From: JALJPB01 sp034111045
GTDB taxonomy: Bacteria > Pseudomonadota > Gammaproteobacteria > Enterobacterales > Alteromonadaceae
DNA length: 64,000 bases
Assembly: GCA_034111045.1 (NCBI GenBank)
Contig: JAWUYA010000016.1
Location: forward strand, 15,486-79,485
Reading direction: 5' to 3'
The position numbers and the translations under genes were made by a program. The notes beneath the pieces are model-generated. The model had not been told where the DNA came from. It ran no database searches and was given only the letters and a program-made list of their open reading frames with translations. Numbering within the stretch: position 1 is the stretch's first letter; the number at the start of each line of letters is the position of its first letter. This document shows, in pieces, positions 27,427-37,051 of the stretch.

Positions 27427-29073
27427 TTGCTTGGCAATCGTTTTGAAAATATTAATGTTAAGGGTGATATATTCGGTGGTGTAACTACCGCTATCATCTC
27501 TTTACCCTTGGCGCTTGCCTTTGGTGTCGCCTCTGGAGCAGGCGCTGAGGCAGGGCTTTGGGGCGCAATTATGGTCGGTTTATTTGCCGCCATTTTTGGT
27601 GGTACAACCTCATTAATTTCAGAGCCCACTGGCCCAATGACAGTGATCATGACAGCCGTATTAACCAGCATGATGGCTAAATACCCTGACACTGGCATGG
27701 CCATGTCATTTACAGTGGTGATGATGGCCGGCGCCTTTCAGGTGATTCTAGGCACACTCAAACTTGGAAAGTATGTCACCTTAATGCCGTACAGCGTAGT
27801 TTCAGGTTTTATGTCTGGCATTGGTGTTATTTTAATCATCTTACAATTATCACCCCTGCTAGGACATTCAGCGCCAACAGGCGGAGTACTCGGCACACTT
27901 TCAGCCCTACCCGATACCTTTTACATGATGAGTTTCAGTGAACTGCTTTTAGGTTTACTTACCTTAGCGGTATTAATTTACTTTCCTAAGCGGTATCGAA
28001 AATACCTACCCGCTCAATTGGTTGCGCTAGTTGCTGTTACTCTCCTCTCCTTGCTTTTATTTGATACGGACAGCATCCGCCGTATTGGTGAAATTCCCGC
28101 TGGTTTACCGACTTTAGTCATCCCACACTTTAATAGCGACATGTTTATCACTATGGTAATAGACGCCTTAGTACTCGGTACTTTAGGTTGTATTGATACC
28201 TTGCTAACGGCGGTTATTGGCGATTCATTAACCCGTAAAGAGCATAACTCTGATAAAGAATTACGCGGCCAAGGCATTGCCAATATCATTTCAGGTTTAT
28301 TTGGTGCCCTACCCGGTGCGGGGGCGACGATGGGAACGGTGACTAATATACAAGTAGGCGCCAAGTCACCTCTTTCAGGTATAATTAGGGCCGTTATTCT
28401 CGCACTGGTCGTGTTAGTCGCGGGTGAATTAACTGAGCCTATTCCAATGGCGGTGTTAGCTGGTATCGCCGTTTATGTCGGTGTAAAAATTCTCGATTGG
28501 AGCTTTATTCAACGGGCGCACAAAGTCAGCATGCAAGATACGGCAATCATGTATGGTGTCATGCTGTTGACTGTCTTTGTCGACTTAATTGCTGCGGTAG
28601 GCTTAGGTGTATTTATCTCTAATATCATCATTATAGAAAAACTCAGTAAAGAGCAAGCAGACAAAATTAAAGCTATTAGTGATGGCGATGACAATCGGGT
28701 ACCGTTGACCAGCGCTGAGCGTGCAATATTAGATAAAGCCGATGGTAAGCTGTTGTTTTTCTACTTATCTGGGCCGATGATTTTTAGTGTGTCAAAAGCG
28801 ATATCACGCCAGCACTCAAGTATTGCTGATTTCGAAGTGATGATTTTAGACTTAACCGATGTGCCAATGATTGATGTCACCGTTGGCCTTGCATTAGAGA
28901 ATGCGATAAAAGATGCCTTAGAGGCTAATTGTGAAGTGTTTTTGTTATGTCCCAACCCACACACACGACAGCAATTAGAAAAATTCTATGTATTAAATTT
29001 GATCCCACAAGAGAATCACTATTCCTTTAGAGAGCAAGCTTTGGAAGCTGCTCTTAGCCATCTTTCAAGGTGA
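27427..29073 (+). CDS. SulP-family anion transporter with STAS domain, possibly bicarbonate
   Basis: Inner-membrane transporter of 548 residues: about 10-14 hydrophobic segments (residues about 10-400) then a STAS domain (about 435-545, with DLTDVPMIDVT). The N-terminal SulP signature is around GVTTAIISLPLALAFGVASG (residues 18-37). SulP proteins move sulfate, bicarbonate or other anions. The divergent CbbR-like regulator suggests bicarbonate, as in BicA-type systems; sulfate cannot be excluded. The start is TTG at 27427 with AGGGA eight bases upstream, and no ATG is in a better place. Convergent with fabY. Confidence 0.88.
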   Translation: MLGNRFENINVKGDIFGGVTTAIISLPLALAFGVASGAGAEAGLWGAIMVGLFAAIFGGTTSLISEPTGPMTVIMTAVLTSMMAKYPDTGMAMSFTVVMMAGAFQVILGTLKLGKYVTLMPYSVVSGFMSGIGVILIILQLSPLLGHSAPTGGVLGTLSALPDTFYMMSFSELLLGLLTLAVLIYFPKRYRKYLPAQLVALVAVTLLSLLLFDTDSIRRIGEIPAGLPTLVIPHFNSDMFITMVIDALVLGTLGCIDTLLTAVIGDSLTRKEHNSDKELRGQGIANIISGLFGALPGAGATMGTVTNIQVGAKSPLSGIIRAVILALVVLVAGELTEPIPMAVLAGIAVYVGVKILDWSFIQRAHKVSMQDTAIMYGVMLLTVFVDLIAAVGLGVFISNIIIIEKLSKEQADKIKAISDGDDNRVPLTSAERAILDKADGKLLFFYLSGPMIFSVSKAISRQHSSIADFEVMILDLTDVPMIDVTVGLALENAIKDALEANCEVFLLCPNPHTRQQLEKFYVLNLIPQENHYSFREQALEAALSHLSR

Positions 29074-29165
29074 AATAATGGCCTGATAACGTTCAGTCGC
29101 AAGCCCCTAACCGACAATAAATATCAGTTAACCCAAAGATAGATCTCTAGGTTTTGTCGCCAACA

Positions 29166-31079
29166 TTAGCACATATCATCAAACGGATTAGTTTTTGGTA
29201 AATCGATGGCATGCTCAAAACCAGGCATGTTGATACTGTCAGTGCTCAGCTCTAATTGGCTATCATCAATTAAGCCATCACCAAATTGATAGATAATATT
29301 AAATTGTCCCAAATCGGCACTTTCTTGGTAATTTTTTTGTGCTATTTCAACCTTGATCAGTTTTTCACGATACTCCAGCATCGCTTGTTCGCCATAACGC
29401 TTGGTTAACATAGACACACTAACTGATGGCGATAACACGGTAGCAGTGGCATTGTTACCACCAAAACCTTTTGAGTTAATAAAGGCAATGTCCATAGCGG
29501 CACATTGCCAATGTTGAGTGGCGATATGTAAGTGCTGATCAAAAACATCTGCGGCCACTTCATCAATAGTGGTGATGCCGGGCATAATATTATGCGCAAA
29601 AACACCTAACGCCATTGCCATTTGATCGCCACTAGCAGGGCCTATGGTATGACCAACAAAAGCTTTAGGCGCAACTACTGGCCAAGCATCAATAGCAAAC
29701 GTTGCAGCTATTCGATGATAAATATGTGACTCGGTGACCCGATTTTGGGGTGTAGACGAGCCATGAGCTAAAATAAAGCTCCGCTCTTTAAGCGCCTCTT
29801 CACCTAACATGCTTTTTGCTAACGCCACCGATTTGGCCATGGTAATGTAATTACCAGGGCCAGGTGCGGTGATCGACTTTTTAATACCGTCGGCATTGAT
29901 AAAAACGTCGGGCACTGAGCCTAACACTTTAGCGCCAAGCTCTAAGACTAATTTATCATCCATTAACACAATAAATTGCGCGCCTTCACCAATGGTAAAA
30001 CCACAATTATTGCCAAATGGCCGACTAGTACGGCGATGATCCACCTTATCCGTACCATCTAACCTTTTCAGTCCTTCTTCATTGGCTAATGCGCTCATAT
30101 TACCAAAACCCTCAACCACCTCAGGGGTAATTGGCGACTCAGCACTACCAACAATAGCGACACGAATTCTGCCCGCTTGCATATCTTGCACAGCCGCTTT
30201 TAAGTTATATAAAAAGGTGGCACAAGCCCCCGAAGAGGTAAACGTAGTACCAACACTACCGGTAACATAGGCATTAATAAAATCTGTCGGCATGGTATTT
30301 AAACCAAGGGCTAAATTTTTAGTAGAAACGCGTTCACCTTTTAAGCGATTACGCACTAAACCACCGAGCCCTTCATCATGCATTTGACCCATAACGGATG
30401 CAGAATAAGTACCCACTTCGTCAGGACTAATTTTTGCCATAATCTCAGACCAAGCAAAACCAGTTGAGTGAATAGCATCAGAGGCGCCAAATATTGTGGT
30501 TTGCAAACCACGTGGTTGATAGCGGCTGTTATAAAGTTTAGCGGGTTCAAATCCTGTTGGTAATTGGCCCGCGGCTTTTATTGGATTATCACGATAAGCA
30601 TCATGTTTAATTTCAATCTCACCAGGGATCTCAACGCTTACTCGGCCAGCGTCTAGGTCATTGACTACCCAAGTACGTGGTAATGGCGAAGGTAACTCTT
30701 TACGTCTGGTTTCAAAGCGGATACTTTTCTGACTAGGATTATCATGACAGGTAGGCGATAACGTCATTTTTTTATGCCAAGGGGTGGCATCTACATCAAA
30801 ATGATTTTTCTCTATTTTACGAATTAAAGTACCGTCAAGAATTTGTTGACCAAAACGAGCTTCAATATCTTGTTTGGCAACAATATGACCTTCTTTATCG
30901 ATTAACTGGCCAGCTTCAACACTCACTAATTTCATTAACGAAGCTAAACCTAAAAAGGTTTCTGCACGTGTTTCATTATCCAGACTGTCGATAACAATAC
31001 GTCGAAAACCTTGATGAAAAGAAGTACGGCCTGCCGCGTTAACGCCACCCATTCCAACAATAAGAGGTAATGAAGTCAT
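29166..31079 (-). CDS. fabY: FabY-type beta-ketoacyl-ACP synthase
   Basis: Ketosynthase of 637 residues. It strongly resembles Pseudomonas aeruginosa FabY (about 634 residues), which starts fatty acid synthesis by condensing acetyl-CoA with malonyl-ACP in place of FabH. Shared stretches include GGVNAAGRTSFHQGFRR near the N-terminus, AGQLPTGFEP and YNSRYQPRGLQ in the pre-domain, the active Cys in GACATFLYN, and the His residues in AHGSSTP and KAFVGHTIG. The long N-terminal region before the ketosynthase fold is characteristic. It is a monocistronic gene, divergent from the GlxA-type regulator. Whether the genome also has FabH cannot be seen here. Confidence 0.88.
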   Translation of the reverse strand: MTSLPLIVGMGGVNAAGRTSFHQGFRRIVIDSLDNETRAETFLGLASLMKLVSVEAGQLIDKEGHIVAKQDIEARFGQQILDGTLIRKIEKNHFDVDATPWHKKMTLSPTCHDNPSQKSIRFETRRKELPSPLPRTWVVNDLDAGRVSVEIPGEIEIKHDAYRDNPIKAAGQLPTGFEPAKLYNSRYQPRGLQTTIFGASDAIHSTGFAWSEIMAKISPDEVGTYSASVMGQMHDEGLGGLVRNRLKGERVSTKNLALGLNTMPTDFINAYVTGSVGTTFTSSGACATFLYNLKAAVQDMQAGRIRVAIVGSAESPITPEVVEGFGNMSALANEEGLKRLDGTDKVDHRRTSRPFGNNCGFTIGEGAQFIVLMDDKLVLELGAKVLGSVPDVFINADGIKKSITAPGPGNYITMAKSVALAKSMLGEEALKERSFILAHGSSTPQNRVTESHIYHRIAATFAIDAWPVVAPKAFVGHTIGPASGDQMAMALGVFAHNIMPGITTIDEVAADVFDQHLHIATQHWQCAAMDIAFINSKGFGGNNATATVLSPSVSVSMLTKRYGEQAMLEYREKLIKVEIAQKNYQESADLGQFNIIYQFGDGLIDDSQLELSTDSINMPGFEHAIDLPKTNPFDDMC

Positions 31080-31219
31080 AAAAAACCTTTAACGATATAA
31101 GCAAATGAAAATAAAATTTATTGATGGTATTTTAATCGCATAAAAATAAAAATAATCGGCTTATTTAGCCATATAAAGTGCTATAAAGGACATATATTTT
31201 TATTTTACCTTATCAACCC

Positions 31220-32227
31220 ATGCCAATTAAAATAAAACAACCAAGAACAGTGAAAGTTGCCCTGGTACTCTACGATGAAATGCTCGCAACCAGTGTGAGT
31301 TTACCTGTTGAAATGCTACGCGCGGGCGAAGCTTTGGCGCTGACAAAAAATAAAAACAATCCTAAGCTATCGATTCAAATGGTGGCAGAAACTAACAAGG
31401 CAGTCACCACCAGAGCCGTTATTCAATTAACACCTGACACCACAGTAACGGATGCACGATTACCTGACTTTGCCTTTATTCCAAGCTTATGGCGAAACCC
31501 TAGACCGATACTAAAAAAACACCCTAGAATGATCGCTTGGTTGAATAAAATTTGGCAACAAGGAGCTACGTTAATTGGCGGGGGTACTGGTGTTTGTTTT
31601 ATGGCGGAGTCAGGTTTGTTAGACCACCACCCAGCAACAACACATTGGCATTACGAACAACAATTTAAACGTAATTACCCATTGGTCGATCTCAAACCTG
31701 ATTTTTTCATCACCCAATCAGACCGTATTTATTGTGCGGCTAGCCTTAATGCACTGGCCGATATAATAGTACATTTAATTGAACAAATTTATGGTCAAGG
31801 GATAGCTCAACAAGTTCAAATGCACTTTTCCCATGAAATACGCAAACCTTATAAAGAACAAAGATACCTAGAAGGTAGTGTCGACAGACACCCCGATGAA
31901 CTCATCGCCCAAATTCAGTTTTGGATGAGTAATAATCTTAATTCAACGAGTTCTTTAACCGATATTGCTGAACAATTTAATATCAGTTCACGCTCGTTAA
32001 CCCGACGGTTTAAAGCCGCAACAGGTTCCAGCGCCACACAACACTGGCAACAATCGCGCATTGAAGCGGCCAAAGATTTATTAGCCTCTAGTAACCTCTC
32101 GATTCAAGAAATTGCCTATCATGTTGGCTATCAAGATCATGGTCACTTAACTCGGTTGTTTAAAAAAGCGTTAAGCTTAACGCCAAAAGATTACCGTGCT
32201 ATGGTACGTAAGAAATTATTTAGTTAG
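31220..32227 (+). CDS. GlxA-family transcriptional regulator (DJ-1/PfpI domain plus AraC HTH)
   Basis: Regulator of 335 residues. Residues about 10-185 form a class I amidotransferase-like (DJ-1/PfpI) domain; the nucleophile-elbow region reads GGGTGVCFMAESG with a Cys, but such domains are usually ligand sensors. Residues about 230-330 are an AraC-type double helix-turn-helix (SLTDIAEQFNISSRSLTRRF and IQEIAYHVGYQDHGHLTRLF). The CoA-transferase gene starts 11 bases after its stop, and fabY is divergent, so these are its probable targets. Ligand unknown. Confidence 0.88.
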   Translation: MPIKIKQPRTVKVALVLYDEMLATSVSLPVEMLRAGEALALTKNKNNPKLSIQMVAETNKAVTTRAVIQLTPDTTVTDARLPDFAFIPSLWRNPRPILKKHPRMIAWLNKIWQQGATLIGGGTGVCFMAESGLLDHHPATTHWHYEQQFKRNYPLVDLKPDFFITQSDRIYCAASLNALADIIVHLIEQIYGQGIAQQVQMHFSHEIRKPYKEQRYLEGSVDRHPDELIAQIQFWMSNNLNSTSSLTDIAEQFNISSRSLTRRFKAATGSSATQHWQQSRIEAAKDLLASSNLSIQEIAYHVGYQDHGHLTRLFKKALSLTPKDYRAMVRKKLFS

Positions 32228-32237
32228 GAAATTTACG

Positions 32238-33452
32238 ATGAGCAGCGCACTACAAGGCATTAAAGTTATCGACTTAAGTCGTATTTTGGCAGGGCCTTGG
32301 GCATCACAATTATTAGCGGATATGGGTGCTGAAGTGATCAAAGTTGAACAACCGATAAAAGGTGATGACACCCGTTTTTGGGGACCTCCTTTTATCAAAG
32401 CAGCAACAAAAAATCAGCCGCCACAAGCCGCTTATTTTCATTGTGCTAATCGTAATAAACAATCCATTGCCATTGATATTACCCAAGAGAAAGGTCAGCA
32501 AATTATCAAAGAGTTGGTGGCCAAAGCGGATGTTTTTCTTGAAAACTTTAAAGTGGGCGGATTAGCCCAATACGGTTTAGATTATCCAAGTTTAAAAAAA
32601 CTGAATCCACAATTAGTTTATTGCTCGATCACCGGTTTTGGTCAAACAGGCCCAAGTGCCAATAAAGCCGGTTATGACGCCATGATTCAAGGTGAAGGTG
32701 GCTTGATGAGTATCACAGGTGAGCCTGATGGTGAGCCAATGAAAGTGGGGGTAGCCGTTGTTGATATAATGACCGGTTTATATAGTAGTAATGCTATTTT
32801 AGCGGCGTTAATGGCCAGACATCATACGCATCAAGGCCAACATATTGATATCGCCTTACTCGAGGTTCAATTGGCCACATTAGCCAATCAAGGGATGAAT
32901 TATTTAACCACCAAAGAAAATCCACAACGCCAAGGTAATGCTCACCCAAACATTGTGCCTTACCAATGTTTTGCCACTCAAGATGGCAATATTATTTTAG
33001 CCATTGGTAACGATAAACAATTCCAACGTTTTTGCCATGTCGCTGAGATAGAAGAACTAAGTAAGAATAAACTCTTTATCACCAACGAACTAAGAGTGAT
33101 CAACCGAGATAAACTTATTCCTGTGCTCGCTGAAAAATTAGCTCAACACCCCACTTTATGGTGGCTTAATACCTTAGAAAAAGTAGCTGTGCCTTGCGGT
33201 CCTGTTAATACCTTAGCGCAAGCGGTTAATCACCCTCAAATTCAATACCGTCAAATGATAAAATATATCCCCGACAGTGACGAAAAAGCTGTTGCTACCA
33301 TAGCCTCGCCCATTCACTTTTCTGCTACCCCCTTACAATATCTTCGTAGTGCTCCGGATTTAGGACAAGATAGTAAAGCTATTTTAGTTAACACGCTGCA
33401 CTACGATGAACAAAAAATTAAGCAGTTATTTATTGACAATGTAGTGAATTAA
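32238..33452 (+). CDS. CaiB/BaiF family (class III) CoA transferase
   Basis: Enzyme of 404 residues that moves CoA between carboxylic acids. The start MSSALQGIKVIDLSRILAGP and ADMGAEVIKVEQP are classic, and the catalytic Asp is in AGYDAMIQGEGG (about residue 149). GCNRNK-type segments appear as CANRNKQSIAIDI. The ATG at 32238 has GGAA upstream and follows the regulator by 10 bases. The substrate is unknown; the pair regulator plus transferase suggests response to a carboxylic acid. It is not linked to carnitine genes. Confidence 0.9.
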   Translation: MSSALQGIKVIDLSRILAGPWASQLLADMGAEVIKVEQPIKGDDTRFWGPPFIKAATKNQPPQAAYFHCANRNKQSIAIDITQEKGQQIIKELVAKADVFLENFKVGGLAQYGLDYPSLKKLNPQLVYCSITGFGQTGPSANKAGYDAMIQGEGGLMSITGEPDGEPMKVGVAVVDIMTGLYSSNAILAALMARHHTHQGQHIDIALLEVQLATLANQGMNYLTTKENPQRQGNAHPNIVPYQCFATQDGNIILAIGNDKQFQRFCHVAEIEELSKNKLFITNELRVINRDKLIPVLAEKLAQHPTLWWLNTLEKVAVPCGPVNTLAQAVNHPQIQYRQMIKYIPDSDEKAVATIASPIHFSATPLQYLRSAPDLGQDSKAILVNTLHYDEQKIKQLFIDNVVN

Positions 33453-33650
33453 CTAGGCCACTTAATATCCGCCATTAACTAAACAGGACGATAATTGACA
33501 ACCATAAAATGCGATTGCTTGACAAAACTTAGTCACATAAACCCGCCTAGCCCTTGTGATTAAATATTTTGTCACAAATACTTGTCTGATCTCTCCGGCT
33601 ACGGCAAACTATAGGCATAAAATATTCACCAATAAATTCTAGAGAACGCC

Positions 33651-34283
33651 ATGAGTGAAAAATCAACAGCTAGCAGTCAAATGAGTCAAATGTTAACCAT
33701 GCAAGATGCGATGAATTCGCGGGTGAGTGAAACTTGGCGCACCAATGGTTACCAATGGTATCGGGCCATTTGGGTCGAATGTGCTGAAATGTTAGATCAC
33801 CATGGTTGGAAATGGTGGAAACATCAAGAAATTGACGTTGCCCAAGTGCAACTAGAATTGGTTGATATTTTCCATTTTGGTTTATCACTCCGTTTAATGA
33901 CAGGGGCGAGTGTTGAAACCATTAATGACGAATTAGTCAAAGAGCTGAGCCAGAACACGCAGGAAACTGATTTTAAAATTGCTCTAGAAAACTTAGCTTC
34001 TGCTGCCGTCAGCCATCAAACTTTTGATGCCATTGCCTTAGCTGATTGTATGCAATTAATGAATATGGATTTAGACGAATTATTCCGTCAATATGTTGGC
34101 AAAAACACCTTGAACTTCTTCCGCCAAGACCATGGTTACAAAGAAGGCAGTTATATTAAAATTTGGCATGGCGAAGAAGATAACGAAGTTTTAGCGATGT
34201 TAGTTAATACCCTTGATGCAAGTGCTGATGACTTCCAACAACAGTTGTATCAGGCATTAGAAGCCAAATACCCAAAAAAATAG
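33651..34283 (+). CDS. Dimeric dUTP diphosphatase (all-alpha NTP pyrophosphatase)
   Basis: Protein of 210 residues that would hydrolyse dUTP to dUMP and pyrophosphate. It has the dUTPase_2 arrangement of MazG-like proteins: WKWWKHQEIDVAQVQLELVD (residues about 53-72) holds the helical acidic metal-binding pattern, and QYVGKNTLNFFRQDHGYKEG (about 144-163) is the second conserved region. A single gene with its own ribosome site (GAGAACGCC before the ATG). Usual cellular dUTPase is the trimeric Dut; this could be the main or an extra enzyme. Confidence 0.82.
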   Translation: MSEKSTASSQMSQMLTMQDAMNSRVSETWRTNGYQWYRAIWVECAEMLDHHGWKWWKHQEIDVAQVQLELVDIFHFGLSLRLMTGASVETINDELVKELSQNTQETDFKIALENLASAAVSHQTFDAIALADCMQLMNMDLDELFRQYVGKNTLNFFRQDHGYKEGSYIKIWHGEEDNEVLAMLVNTLDASADDFQQQLYQALEAKYPKK

Positions 34284-34436
34284 TGTCGAGGTCAACAAAT
34301 ACTCTTGTTAGGCTTCACCGGAGCTAGAGTAGCTCGGCGAGACATTAACTGACCATACCCCTATCTCTGGCACAAATTCTGCATATTCTTTTTTACTAAA
34401 AAATAGCGTCAAGAATTTAAATCGCCGGAGATGTTT

Positions 34437-35087
34437 ATGGAACTTATATTATTTGCTTTAATAAGCTTAATTGTTATTGTCACAGTCTTAGCTTCTCGCT
34501 TAAGTGATAATAGCTTCCCTTTCCCTTTTGACAGCAAAAAATCAATCTTCACCCCTGCTGAAAAAAACTTTCAAAACTTAGTTGAGCAAGCCATGGGGCC
34601 GAAGTATCGTGTTCTTAATCGAGTCAAACTCAGCGATATCGTCACTATTCGTAATGGTGTATCGACTCGTGCAAGTCAAGTGGCCGCAACTAATGCCAAT
34701 ACTAAATACCTAGATTTTGTCATTTGCGACCGCACTAATATGAAATTATTAGGCGCTATAGATTTAGTAGACACCCAGGGTAGGGGCTATAAAATAAAAA
34801 AGGATTGGTTTGTCAGTGGTGCGCTCGAAGCTGCCACTATTCCTCATATTCGTATTAAGGTAAAAGCTAACTACACCATTGATGAGATTAGCGCGTGTAT
34901 CAATAGTCGCCTTTTAGGTAACAACTCATCAATACCGAAAATAAAAGGTAAAGTTATACCCGCACCTATGCTAAAAGCCAGACCTCGTAACGTTGGCGTA
35001 ATGAGTACAACAGCAGCTAAAGTTCAAGTAGCACCTAAAACGGCGCGACACTTACCTAGTTCACAAGTTGCGGCACTGCCTCATTAA
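34437..35087 (+). CDS. DUF2726 membrane-anchored protein
   Basis: Protein of 216 residues with an N-terminal membrane helix (about 1-20), a DUF2726 domain (about 38-155, with FTPAEKNFQNLVEQAM and LDFVICDRTNMKLLGAIDL) and a basic, low-complexity tail. DUF2726 is related to nuclease-like folds (topoisomerase and restriction-type), but activity has not been assigned and I cannot confirm active-site residues. I use the ATG at 34437 with GGAG six bases upstream; an ATG six bases earlier is too close to that site. Confidence 0.8.
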   Translation: MELILFALISLIVIVTVLASRLSDNSFPFPFDSKKSIFTPAEKNFQNLVEQAMGPKYRVLNRVKLSDIVTIRNGVSTRASQVAATNANTKYLDFVICDRTNMKLLGAIDLVDTQGRGYKIKKDWFVSGALEAATIPHIRIKVKANYTIDEISACINSRLLGNNSSIPKIKGKVIPAPMLKARPRNVGVMSTTAAKVQVAPKTARHLPSSQVAALPH

Positions 35088-35112
35088 AGCAATGATTACT
35101 GTCTAACGCCAC

Positions 35113-35146
35113 CACCAAGAATAGCCCTTGCTTACTATTCTTGATG
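35113..35146. terminator. Hairpin downstream of the DUF2726 gene
   Basis: CAAGAATAG (35116-35124) and CTATTCTTG (35135-35143) form a perfect 9-base stem that extends with one mismatch to about 12 pairs; loop of 10 bases. No T-run follows on either strand, so intrinsic termination is uncertain; an mRNA end-stabilising role is also possible. Confidence 0.45.
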
Positions 35147-35299
35147 GCGCACTATTTACTGGTTGCCCGCGGGGCGATCAAACTGATAGGGACTTAACAC
35201 TTTTGATGCAGCCAAATCAATTGATAATGTCACAAGATTTTTATTACGTCTCAGGCTATAATTCTTTTTTATCAAAATACACCATATTCAGGAAACCAC

Positions 35300-36028
35300 A
35301 TGAGAGCAGGCATAATTGGCGCCATGGAGCCAGAAGTAGCTATTTTAAAAGCTAAACTTGAAAACGGTGATACCATCATCCACGCAGGCTACACTTTTCA
35401 TCAAGGCCAATTAAATGGCAATGATGTGGTTATTGTACAATCAGGCATTGGTAAAGTAGCGGCCGCGTTAGCCACGGCAATGTTAATTGATAAATTCAAA
35501 CCTGATTATATTGTTAATACTGGCTCTGCCGGGGGCTTTGAACCATCTCTTAAAGTCGGAGATATTGTTATTAGTTCAGAAGTAAGGTATCACGATGTTG
35601 ATGTCACCGCTTTTGGTTATGAAATGGGTCAACTTCCCGCTAACCCTGCCGCTTATATTGCACACCCTAGTTTAGTTGAAGCCGCTAAAACCGGAATATC
35701 TCAACTCAAAAAAACTGATGGTAACAACATTCAAACCTTAGTTGGCTTGATCACCACAGGTGATACTTTTATGACTAAAGATGATGATATTGCCAAAGCG
35801 CGCGCTAATTTTCCAACGATGGCAGCGGTAGAAATGGAAGGTGCGGCTATAGCTCAAACCTGTTACCATTTTAAGTTACCCTTCGTTATTATTCGCTCAA
35901 TGTCAGACATCGCAGGTAAAGAATCTCCGACCTCTTTTGAAACCTATTTAGAAAAAGCATCGGTCAATTCATCACAATTGGTGATAAACATGCTTGACGT
36001 TTTACAGGGACAACAATTATCATCTTAA
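35300..36028 (+). CDS. mtnN: 5'-methylthioadenosine/S-adenosylhomocysteine nucleosidase
   Basis: Cytoplasmic enzyme of 242 residues that splits MTA, SAH and 5'-deoxyadenosine, feeding methionine salvage and relieving inhibition of SAM enzymes. Family motifs: MRAGIIGAMEPEVA at the N-terminus, NTGSAGGF (about 74-81), TTGDTFM (about 152-158), the base-contact and catalytic segment MEGAAIAQ (about 178-185) and the catalytic Asp in RSMSDIAG (about 198-205). AGGA precedes the ATG. The CbiB-like gene begins one base after its stop. Confidence 0.97.
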   Translation: MRAGIIGAMEPEVAILKAKLENGDTIIHAGYTFHQGQLNGNDVVIVQSGIGKVAAALATAMLIDKFKPDYIVNTGSAGGFEPSLKVGDIVISSEVRYHDVDVTAFGYEMGQLPANPAAYIAHPSLVEAAKTGISQLKKTDGNNIQTLVGLITTGDTFMTKDDDIAKARANFPTMAAVEMEGAAIAQTCYHFKLPFVIIRSMSDIAGKESPTSFETYLEKASVNSSQLVINMLDVLQGQQLSS

Positions 36029-36029
36029 A

Positions 36030-37019
36030 ATGATAGCGATCACCGCACTACACTTTCCACCCATTAATCACTTTAGCAGTTCAGTGTTATTGCTTTTTGC
36101 TGTTGTTTTACTGAAAAAGTTACTGACCCGTATAGTTAACCATCAACCCTTTGATTTTTTTAATTTCTATTGTCAAAAGCTCAGTGATAAAGTGAACAAA
36201 GCGCAAAACCCAGAAAAACAGCAAGCCATCGCAGGTTTGGTAGCCGTGGTCATCACGCTATTACCCTTAGTTGTTATTTTATGGTTATTTGAGTTGTTTA
36301 TTGAAGTCCCTTGGCTTTGGCAAGCTTTATTACTTTACCTCGCTATGGGTCGATTTAACTTGGCCGCTAGCAGTAAATCAGTTGCTCAAGCACTAGTGGC
36401 CAATCAAAGTTATGTAGCGAAACAAACATTACAGCCTTTATTGCTAAGAGACACTGCACCCTTATCAAAAATAGGCTTAAGTAAAAGCTGTATTGAAATG
36501 CAGTTACTTAGAACCATGCAGCAAAATTTCGTGGTAATTTGTCACTTTTTAGTGTTTGGTCCACTGGCCGCGCTCAGTTACCGTCTATTGCTTGAAATGC
36601 ATTACAGTTGGAACGTTAAGCAAAAAACTTTTAGGGCTTTTGGTCAACAAGTGAGCATGTTAGTCAATGTATTGCAGTGGTTGCCTGTGCGCTTATTTAC
36701 CCTGATCATGCTATTAATGTTTTCCAAACACAATTTATTGTTATTTTGGCGATTAATTAACGACAAGATCTTTCAATTAAATAATGACATTGCGCTGCAT
36801 TGTTTAGCACTGAATTTACAAATTAAGCTTGGCGGTGTTGCTATGTACGAGGGGGTAAAATTAGCCAAACTCAGTTTTAATGATCACGCAAGACAGCCTG
36901 AACCAACCGATATTATTCATACCAGCACTCAATTAACGTACACTTTAATGATCTGCAGTGTCTTGCTAATCATCATTTCCGCATTGGTATTGGTAGTACA
37001 ACTGAGTAGTGCCACTTAA
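36030..37019 (+). CDS. CbiB/CobD-like membrane protein of cobalamin assembly
   Basis: Membrane protein of 329 residues with about five hydrophobic segments. It shares the CbiB layout: SKIGLSKSCIEMQLLRTMQQ (around residues 145-165), then a tyrosine- and tryptophan-containing loop, the LQWLPVRL helix, and KLGGVAMYEG near residue 275. CbiB links aminopropanol phosphate to the corrin ring. No other corrin genes are nearby, and the aligned motifs are looser than in bona fide CbiB, so it may serve salvage or another amide ligation. It is coupled to mtnN and precedes the TRIC-type gene. In E. coli the corresponding place between mtnN and yadS holds btuF. Confidence 0.65.
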   Translation: MIAITALHFPPINHFSSSVLLLFAVVLLKKLLTRIVNHQPFDFFNFYCQKLSDKVNKAQNPEKQQAIAGLVAVVITLLPLVVILWLFELFIEVPWLWQALLLYLAMGRFNLAASSKSVAQALVANQSYVAKQTLQPLLLRDTAPLSKIGLSKSCIEMQLLRTMQQNFVVICHFLVFGPLAALSYRLLLEMHYSWNVKQKTFRAFGQQVSMLVNVLQWLPVRLFTLIMLLMFSKHNLLLFWRLINDKIFQLNNDIALHCLALNLQIKLGGVAMYEGVKLAKLSFNDHARQPEPTDIIHTSTQLTYTLMICSVLLIIISALVLVVQLSSAT

Positions 37020-37051
37020 TCAAATAGCTACTAGCAACGAGAAATAGCACA

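Noticed and set aside
27427..29073. SulP transporter as part of the alkyl-sulfate system (sulfate uptake)
   Set aside because: It is about 13 kb from the sulfatase, has its own CbbR-like divergent regulator, and sulfate is not limiting in the sea.
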